Positions 1-5,004 of a stretch of DNA of 5,004 bases are shown here, piece by piece. The stretch covers positions 1 through 5,004 of the forward strand of contig JAGTVD010000438.1 of assembly GCA_018224505.1 (NCBI GenBank), read 5' to 3'. The first letter of the stretch is position 1. Each line of letters begins with the position of its first letter. Origin of the DNA: Desulfatitalea sp. (GTDB lineage: Bacteria; Desulfobacterota; Desulfobacteria; Desulfobacterales; Desulfosarcinaceae). A program made the position numbers and the translations under genes. Below the pieces are notes generated by a model that was not told the DNA's origin, ran no database searches, and worked only from the letters and a program-made list of their open reading frames with translations.

Positions 1-352
1 CAGCCGGGCCGTCGGCAATCCCCTTGTCCCGGGGCGCGAAGGGCAGCAACACCGTCTCTTCGCGCACCACGCCGCCGGCCCAGATGCCCGCTGAAGGGAA
101 GGTGCGGTCGAACACCACCACCTCACGCCCCTCGGTTTCCACAGCCGCCCACACGCTACGGATGCCACTCTTGGCATCGGCCACGTGCAGGGTGAGGGTC
201 TGCTGAGCCCCCAGGGCGGGGCGATCCAATGCCAGGGTCACGGTGGGCGGTTGCCCTTCCAGGCGGATAAAGAGAAAGACCGCCAGCGCCAGGATGATCA
301 GCGCCAGCAGCACTAACGGCCAGCGTCGGGATGTATTCTTTTTAGTATTCAA
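1..352 (-). CDS. Membrane-anchored protein, probable M23-family metallopeptidase, N-terminal part (runs off left edge)
   Basis: The minus strand is open for 117 codons from a TTG at 352-350 to the window edge, so only the N-terminus is seen. An in-frame TGA lies six codons upstream of the TTG. A GAGGAG ribosome site (plus-strand 364-369) sits 11 bases before the TTG, and no ATG or GTG is available between them, so TTG is the only sensible start. The protein begins MNTKKNTSRRW, followed by one hydrophobic segment at about residues 12-29, then RLEGQPPTVTLALDRPALG and a beta-rich stretch (HVADAKSGIRSVWAAVE). This is a short basic cytoplasmic tail, one membrane anchor and an extracytoplasmic region. 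From memory, the "EGxPP...LG...D..SGIR" pattern resembles the N-terminal domain of deltaproteobacterial M23 (LytM-type) peptidases that act on peptidoglycan. The catalytic domain would lie outside the window, so the peptidase call is inference; the membrane anchor is directly visible. It is transcribed divergently from the Kdo/LPS operon. Confidence 0.62.
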   Translation of the reverse strand, partial: MNTKKNTSRRWPLVLLALIILALAVFLFIRLEGQPPTVTLALDRPALGAQQTLTLHVADAKSGIRSVWAAVETEGREVVVFDRTFPSAGIWAGGVVREETVLLPFAPRDKGIADGPA

Positions 353-363
353 TGGTTTAACGA

Positions 364-369
364 CTCCTC
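364..369 (-). promoter_or_regulatory. Ribosome binding site for the divergent TTG-started gene
   Basis: Plus-strand CTCCTC reads GAGGAG on the minus strand, a strong Shine-Dalgarno match. It lies 11 bases before TTG 352-350, a slightly long but acceptable spacing. It decides the start because the only other in-frame codons between the upstream TGA and the TTG are GGA GTC GTT AAA CCA. Confidence 0.65.
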
Positions 370-392
370 AATTTAGAAAATCAAACTATGAT
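365..392 (+). promoter_or_regulatory. Candidate promoter for the kdsA-rpoN operon
   Basis: TATGAT at 387-392 matches 5 of 6 positions of a sigma-70 -10 box. The best -35 is weak: TCCTCA at 365-370, 16 bases upstream. Transcription would start near 399, giving a leader of about 60 bases before the kdsA ATG at 463. The -10 overlaps the 8-base palindrome ATGATCAT (388-395) and the opposite-strand -10 candidate. A second, poorer alternative is TTGACT at 437-442 with TAAATG at 460-465 (17-base spacer), which would start transcription inside the annotated kdsA start region. No sigma-54 type (-24/-12) element was seen here. Confidence 0.28.
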
Positions 393-420
393 CATTACCA
401 GCTCCGCACTTGTGAATCAA
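391..420 (-). promoter_or_regulatory. Candidate promoter for the divergent membrane-protein gene
   Basis: On the minus strand, TTGATT (420-415) and AATGAT (396-391) are separated by 18 bases. Each hexamer matches 4 of 6 positions of the housekeeping sigma-70 consensus. Transcription would start near 384 and leave a leader of about 30 bases carrying the GAGGAG site. This is a consensus match by eye only, in an AT-rich region where chance matches are common. Confidence 0.3.
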
Positions 421-446
421 GGCAAAGTTTCCCAACTTGACTTTTG

Positions 447-452
447 GGGGGT
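447..452 (+). promoter_or_regulatory. Probable kdsA ribosome binding site
   Basis: GGGGGT within a six-G run (446-451) can pair with the anti-Shine-Dalgarno sequence as GGAGGT does, with one G-U wobble. It lies 10 bases before ATG 463 and 19 bases before the other possible ATG at 472, so it favours 463. The match is unusual, hence moderate confidence. Confidence 0.4.
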
Positions 453-462
453 GCCGGTCTAA

Positions 463-1305
463 ATGGAAGCAATGCAAACTATTGTACACATAGAAAAACT
501 GCGCATCGGGCAGGGCATGCCGCTGGCCATCATCGCCGGCCCCTGCGTGATCGAGAACGAGGACATCACCCGCCGGATCGCCGCCGATTTGAAAGATCTG
601 GCCGAACGTTTGCATATCCCCCTGATCTTCAAAGCCTCTTTTGACAAGGCCAATCGCACCTCCATCCATTCATACCGCGGTCCCGGTTTGACCGAGGGGC
701 TGCGCATCCTCGGGCGTATCCGCACCGAACTGGACCTGCCCGTCCTTTCCGATGTGCACGAAGTTTCCCAGGTGGCGGCTGCCGCCGGGGTGCTGGACGT
801 CTTGCAAGTGCCGGCCTTTCTGTGCCGCCAAACCGATTTCATTCTGGAAGTGGCCCGCACCGGCAAACCGATCAACATCAAGAAAGGGCAATTTCTGGCC
901 CCCTGGGACATGGCCAACATAGTGGAAAAAATCGCCTCGGCGGGCAACCGGCAAATCCTGCTCACCGAGCGCGGCGCCATGTTCGGATACAACAACCTGG
1001 TGGTGGATTTCAGGGGTATCCCCATCATGCAGCAGCAAACCGGCCTGCCGGTGGTTTTCGACGCCACCCACAGCGTTCAGCTGCCCGGCGGCGCCGGCAA
1101 AAGCTCCAGCGGCCAGCGGGAACACGCCCCGGTGCTGGCCCGTGCAGCGGTGGCCGCCGGTGCCGACGCCGTCTTCATGGAGGTGCATCCCGACCCGGAC
1201 AAGGCCCTCTGCGACGGCCCCAACTCACTGCCGCTGGCAGGCCTCGAAACCCTATGGCGCCAGCTTCAGGCGATCCATCAAACCGTGCACACCGGAGATC
1301 TTTGA
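463..1305 (+). CDS. kdsA: 3-deoxy-8-phosphooctulonate (Kdo-8-phosphate) synthase
   Basis: A cytoplasmic enzyme that condenses phosphoenolpyruvate with D-arabinose 5-phosphate to give Kdo-8-phosphate, the committed step toward the LPS inner-core sugar Kdo. The 280-residue protein is near the usual length (about 280). Family landmarks in order: IAGPCVIEN with Cys28; the arabinose-5-phosphate-binding motif as KANRTS (62-67); DVHEVSQ; FLCRQTDF; NIKKGQFLAPWDM; LTERGAMFGYNNLVVDFRG; FDATHSVQLPGG with His203; MEVHPDP with Glu240; CDGPN (250-254) with Asp251. Cys28, His203, Glu240 and Asp251 correspond to the metal ligands of the metal-dependent class typified by Aquifex. E. coli KdsA has Asn in place of this Cys. 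ATG 463 fits the G-rich ribosome site better, but ATG 472 (three codons in) is possible. It is first in the operon, three bases before kdsC. No kdsD (arabinose-5-phosphate isomerase) gene lies between them. Confidence 0.96.
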   Translation: MEAMQTIVHIEKLRIGQGMPLAIIAGPCVIENEDITRRIAADLKDLAERLHIPLIFKASFDKANRTSIHSYRGPGLTEGLRILGRIRTELDLPVLSDVHEVSQVAAAAGVLDVLQVPAFLCRQTDFILEVARTGKPINIKKGQFLAPWDMANIVEKIASAGNRQILLTERGAMFGYNNLVVDFRGIPIMQQQTGLPVVFDATHSVQLPGGAGKSSSGQREHAPVLARAAVAAGADAVFMEVHPDPDKALCDGPNSLPLAGLETLWRQLQAIHQTVHTGDL

Positions 1306-1308
1306 ACC

Positions 1309-1830
1309 ATGCCGATGGAACGACTCGATGCCATTCGACTGCTCCTGCTGGATGTGGACGGCGTACTGACCGCCGGTGAGATCATCTACGCTGACAGCGG
1401 GGAGCAGCACAAAATATTCAATGCCAAGGACGGCGTGGGCATTCGCATGCTCAAAGCGGCCGGCATCCACGTGGGCATCGTCACCGGCCGCTCCGGGGAG
1501 GCACTGCTGCACCGCTGCCGCAACCTGGGCATCGATCTGGTATTCGACGGCGTCCGCGACAAAGCGCAACTACTGGACCCGATCACCGCGCAAACCGGTA
1601 TCGGTGTCGAGCAGATCGCTTTTGTGGGCGATGACCTGCCCGACCTCAGCATTATGCGCAAGGTGAAGCTGGCGGTGGCGGTGGCCGATGCCCACCCCGC
1701 CATACGCGACGCAGCCCATATGATCACCGTGGCCGGCGGCGGACGGGGGGCGGTACGCGAGGTGTGCGACGCCATCCTGAAGGCCCAGGGTCGGTGGGAC
1801 GAAATGGTCCAGACGTTGTTCCATGGCTGA
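1309..1830 (+). CDS. kdsC: 3-deoxy-D-manno-octulosonate 8-phosphate phosphatase (HAD family, KdsC type)
   Basis: This enzyme hydrolyses Kdo-8-phosphate to Kdo and phosphate, the step after KdsA. The 173-residue protein has the compact cap-less HAD layout of KdsC, which works as a homotetramer in characterised members. Motif I is LLLDVDGVLT with nucleophile Asp15 and acid/base Asp17. Motif II is GIVTGRSG with Thr59. Lys85 in GVRDK fits motif III. Motif IV is FVGDDLPDL with Asp108/Asp109. The C-terminal GGRGAVREVCDAIL (144-157) is the typical KdsC tail that reaches a neighbouring active site. The length is at the short end of the family; E. coli KdsC carries a longer N-terminus. The start at 1309 has GGAG 11 bases upstream; ATG 1315 (MERLD) is an alternative. 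Its end overlaps lptC by eight bases. Confidence 0.94.
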   Translation: MPMERLDAIRLLLLDVDGVLTAGEIIYADSGEQHKIFNAKDGVGIRMLKAAGIHVGIVTGRSGEALLHRCRNLGIDLVFDGVRDKAQLLDPITAQTGIGVEQIAFVGDDLPDLSIMRKVKLAVAVADAHPAIRDAAHMITVAGGGRGAVREVCDAILKAQGRWDEMVQTLFHG

Positions 1831-2398
1831 TCGCAGAAGCCTGCTCAAATGGATATTAACCGCCATTGCGGCCTTGGCTTTGGTCGTTTTAATTGCGGTC
1901 TTCATTCAATTCCGCCGCCAGCAAAACGAAATTGTGGTGCCGCTGCCCGACGCGGCGACCCGGAGCCTTATGCGCCTGGTCCGCCTGCACCAGACCGCCA
2001 CCAAGGAAGGCCAGGTGCAGTGGGAGCTGGATGCCGACGCGGCTGAACTTGAAACCGGCAGTGGCCGGATGATCCTGACATCGCCGGTGGTGGTGTTCCA
2101 TACCGATGGCGGGGAAACGGTCCACCTGACAGCCGCCGAAGGGGTGCTGGATACGCGCACCAACGATATGGAAGCCAGCGGTAATGTTCAGCTGCGGGAC
2201 GACCGATATACACTGAAGACGGAGGCGCTGATCTACCTGCATGAGGCGCGCCGCCTGCGATCGGATGTACCGGTATATATCCATGGCGCGGTGTTCGACT
2301 TGCGCGCCGATACCATGGAATACGATCTGGATGCCAACCAGGCGCAATTCGTAGGACATGTGGAAGGACATCTTTATGAAGATTTGGCCATCCGCTGA
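1823..2398 (+). CDS. lptC: LPS export system protein LptC (inner-membrane anchored)
   Basis: LptC accepts LPS from the LptB2FG transporter at the inner membrane and passes it to LptA in the periplasm. The 191-residue protein matches the usual length. It starts with a short basic tail (MADRRSLLK), has one membrane segment at about residues 10-28 and then a periplasmic beta-jellyroll. The repeated strand pattern typical of the LptC/OstA fold is visible: LTSPVVVFHTDGG, LTAAEGVLDTRTNDMEASG, YTLKTEALIYLHEARRLRS, FDLRADTMEYDLDANQAQFVG. The start ATG lies inside the end of kdsC (8-base overlap, different frame). No clear ribosome site precedes it, so translation is probably coupled to kdsC termination. 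Its own end overlaps lptA by 23 bases. LptC sequences diverge strongly, so the call rests on fold-like repeats, anchor, size and position; together these are convincing. Confidence 0.9.
   Translation: MADRRSLLKWILTAIAALALVVLIAVFIQFRRQQNEIVVPLPDAATRSLMRLVRLHQTATKEGQVQWELDADAAELETGSGRMILTSPVVVFHTDGGETVHLTAAEGVLDTRTNDMEASGNVQLRDDRYTLKTEALIYLHEARRLRSDVPVYIHGAVFDLRADTMEYDLDANQAQFVGHVEGHLYEDLAIR
2362..2368 (+). promoter_or_regulatory. Ribosome binding site that sets the lptA start
   Basis: GGAAGGA lies inside the 3' end of lptC, seven bases before ATG 2376, an ideal spacing. It comes after the earlier in-frame ATG at 2358 and so cannot serve that codon. It therefore supports 2376 as the lptA start. 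Confidence 0.7.
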
Positions 2399-2939
2399 GC
2401 AAACGACGGCCCGTGCCATCGCCCTCCGGGCCATGGCATGGCTGATCGGCGGCCTCTTGGCAACAGGCATCGCCCTGGCGGCGGAACCCGCCGCCGACAC
2501 AAAGGCGGCCGACGCCATTCACATTACCGCCGACCGCCTCATCTCGGACAGCAACGCCCGCACCGCGGAATTTATCGGCAATGTCCGGGCGGTTCAGGAT
2601 CAAACCATCATCACCGCCGACCGGCTCAAGCTGACCTACCGGGAAGGTGGCGGGGGACCGGAGGGGGTCGGCACCAACAGCCTCGACACCATCGAGGCAT
2701 CCGGACGGGTCCGTATCACCTTCGACAACAGAGTTGCCGTCAGTGAAAAGGCGGTCTATACTACAGACGATAAAAAACTGGTGCTGACCGGGCCCGAATC
2801 GCGGATCACCAGCGGCAAAGATGTCATCACCGGCACCCAGATCACCTTCCACCGCGAAACGGGACGGGTGGAGATCGTGGGGGATGACCAGAATCAGGTC
2901 AAAGCCACCATCCATTCCGAGGAAAGTGGCTTGAACTGA
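2376..2939 (+). CDS. lptA: LPS transport periplasmic bridge protein LptA (OstA-like)
   Basis: LptA forms the periplasmic filament linking LptC to LptD and carries LPS to the outer membrane. From ATG 2376 the protein has 187 residues, close to E. coli LptA (185). Residues 1-36 look like a signal peptide: Lys2, Arg13 and Arg18, then a hydrophobic core (AMAWLIGGLLATGIALAA) with cleavage likely after Ala35 or Ala36. The n-region is rather long; ATG 2433 (Met20) would be a shorter start but would lack basic residues and a ribosome site. The mature part has the OstA/LptA repeats: IHITADRLISDSNARTAEF, IGNVRAVQDQTIITADRL, RVAVSEKAVYTTDDKKLVL, ITGTQITFHRETGRVEIVG. The longer reading from ATG 2358 is less likely because the GGAAGGA site falls between the two ATGs. 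The gene overlaps lptC by 23 bases in another frame and is followed by a 58-base gap before lptB. Confidence 0.93.
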   Translation: MKIWPSAEQTTARAIALRAMAWLIGGLLATGIALAAEPAADTKAADAIHITADRLISDSNARTAEFIGNVRAVQDQTIITADRLKLTYREGGGGPEGVGTNSLDTIEASGRVRITFDNRVAVSEKAVYTTDDKKLVLTGPESRITSGKDVITGTQITFHRETGRVEIVGDDQNQVKATIHSEESGLN

Positions 2940-2963
2940 CCGCATCGAGCTGATATAGCGGCA

Positions 2964-2982
2964 CGTCTGGAGCGACCGGACG
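2964..2982 (+). other. Small stem-loop in the lptA-lptB gap
   Basis: CGTCTGG (2964-2970) pairs with CCGGACG (2976-2982) around the loop AGCGA, giving seven pairs including one G-U. No T-run follows, so it does not look like an intrinsic terminator. It ends 15 bases before the lptB ATG. It could affect mRNA processing or lptB translation, or be chance in GC-rich DNA. Confidence 0.3.
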
Positions 2983-2997
2983 GCCAACGGATCAAAC

Positions 2998-3720
2998 ATG
3001 ACCACCCTGTCCATCCAACAACTGGCAAAAAGTTACGGCGGCCGCCAGGTCGTGAAAACCGTCAGCCTGATGGTGCAATCGGGACAGGTGGTGGGCCTGC
3101 TGGGCCCCAACGGTGCCGGCAAAACCACCACCTTTTATATGGCAGTGGGCATGGTGCGTCCGGATGCCGGCAAAGTGATGCTGGATGACGAGGATATTAC
3201 CGCCTGCCCCATGTATGTGCGGGCGCGCAAGGGGGTGGGCTACCTGCCCCAGGAAGCATCGATTTTTCGCAAATTGACGGTGGAGCAGAACATCCTGGCC
3301 ATACTGGAAACCATGCGCCTCGCCAAAAGCGAGCAAAAAGATCGCGTCCGGGACCTGTTGGATGAACTGGGCATCCGACATCTGGCCCACCAACGGGCCG
3401 GCTCGCTCTCGGGGGGGGAACGCCGCCGCCTGGAAATCAGCCGGGCCCTGGCCACGCGACCGGCCTTTATCCTGCTGGATGAACCCTTTGCAGGTATCGA
3501 CCCTCTGGCCGTGGCCGATATCAAAAAGATCATCGGCCATTTGAAACAGCGCGACATCGGCATATTGATCTCCGACCACAACGTACGGGAAACATTGGAA
3601 GCATGTGACGAAGCATTTATTCTGGCCGCAGGCGAAGTGATCGAGTCCGGCCCGCCGGCAAAGATCGCAAACAGTGAAATCGCCCGGCGCATCTATTTAG
3701 GGGACGAATTCAGGTTGTAA
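2998..3720 (+). CDS. lptB: LPS export ABC transporter ATP-binding protein LptB
   Basis: LptB is the cytoplasmic ATPase of the LptB2FG complex that extracts LPS from the inner membrane. The 240-residue protein is the usual length (E. coli 241) and has every ABC ATPase element: Walker A GPNGAGKTT (36-44, Lys42), Q-loop Gln85 in GYLPQEASIF, signature SLSGGERRR (136-144), Walker B ILLDEPFAGIDP with Asp161 and catalytic Glu162, and switch His194 in ISDHNVRETL. LPQEASIFRKLTVEQNI and EPFAGIDPLAV are characteristic of LptB among ABC ATPases. The permease partners LptF and LptG are not in this window, as is usual. No good ribosome site is visible before ATG 2998. A run of eight G (3411-3418) encodes part of the signature motif. 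The stop codon lies two bases before the rpoN start. Confidence 0.97.
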   Translation: MTTLSIQQLAKSYGGRQVVKTVSLMVQSGQVVGLLGPNGAGKTTTFYMAVGMVRPDAGKVMLDDEDITACPMYVRARKGVGYLPQEASIFRKLTVEQNILAILETMRLAKSEQKDRVRDLLDELGIRHLAHQRAGSLSGGERRRLEISRALATRPAFILLDEPFAGIDPLAVADIKKIIGHLKQRDIGILISDHNVRETLEACDEAFILAAGEVIESGPPAKIANSEIARRIYLGDEFRL

Positions 3721-3722
3721 TA

Positions 3723-5004
<1,282 letters not shown>

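Noticed and set aside
24..440. Two small plus-strand open frames (24-206 and 243-440) at the left edge
   Set aside because: They overlap the well-supported minus-strand membrane-protein frame, have no domains, and the second runs into the AT-rich promoter region.
459..1067. Minus-strand open frame (202 codons) antisense to kdsA
   Set aside because: Its composition is that of a shadow frame and no family is recognisable, while the plus-strand KdsA is unambiguous.
2964..2982. Intrinsic terminator between lptA and lptB
   Set aside because: The stem is only seven pairs with one G-U and no T-run follows; termination here would separate lptB from its partner genes.
1968..3014. Long minus-strand open frame (348 codons) antisense to lptC and lptA
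   Set aside because: It covers two clear plus-strand genes, its translation is low-complexity and rich in Arg, Gly and Pro, and it shows no recognisable domain. Long antisense frames are expected in GC-rich coding DNA.

Overview
The window is a GC-rich (about 60% by eye) stretch of a Gram-negative chromosome. It carries one dense plus-strand operon, kdsA-kdsC-lptC-lptA-lptB-rpoN, and one divergent gene that leaves the window at its left edge. The order kdsA/kdsC, then the lipopolysaccharide (LPS) transport genes lptC, lptA and lptB, then the sigma-54 gene rpoN is well known in proteobacteria. The protein flavour, plus a divergent gene resembling M23 peptidase N-termini from sulfate and metal reducers, points to Desulfobacterota, perhaps a Desulfosarcina/Desulfobacteraceae-like organism. 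That placement is inference, not proof.

Layout. Bases 1-352 (minus strand) hold the N-terminal 117 codons of a membrane-anchored protein that starts at TTG. Bases 353-462 are an AT-rich divergent intergenic region with weak promoter-like elements for both directions. Then, all on the plus strand: kdsA (463-1305), kdsC (1309-1830), lptC (1823-2398), lptA (2376-2939), a 58-base gap with a small stem-loop, lptB (2998-3720), and rpoN (3723 to the right edge, missing its C-terminal end).

How the genes work together. KdsA makes Kdo-8-phosphate and KdsC removes the phosphate to give Kdo, the inner-core LPS sugar. LptB is the cytoplasmic ATPase that powers LPS extraction. LptC is the inner-membrane-anchored receptor and LptA the periplasmic bridge protein. 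RpoN is the alternative sigma factor that needs AAA+ activators. Overlapping or nearly touching genes (3-base gap, 8-base overlap, 23-base overlap, 58-base gap, 2-base gap) imply co-transcription and partial translational coupling.

I found no mobile element, CRISPR array, RNA gene, clear intrinsic terminator or defence system. I do not see an undescribed biological system here. The findings below are modest: residue-level details, start-site choices, a G8 tract in the LptB signature motif, and overlapping divergent promoter candidates.
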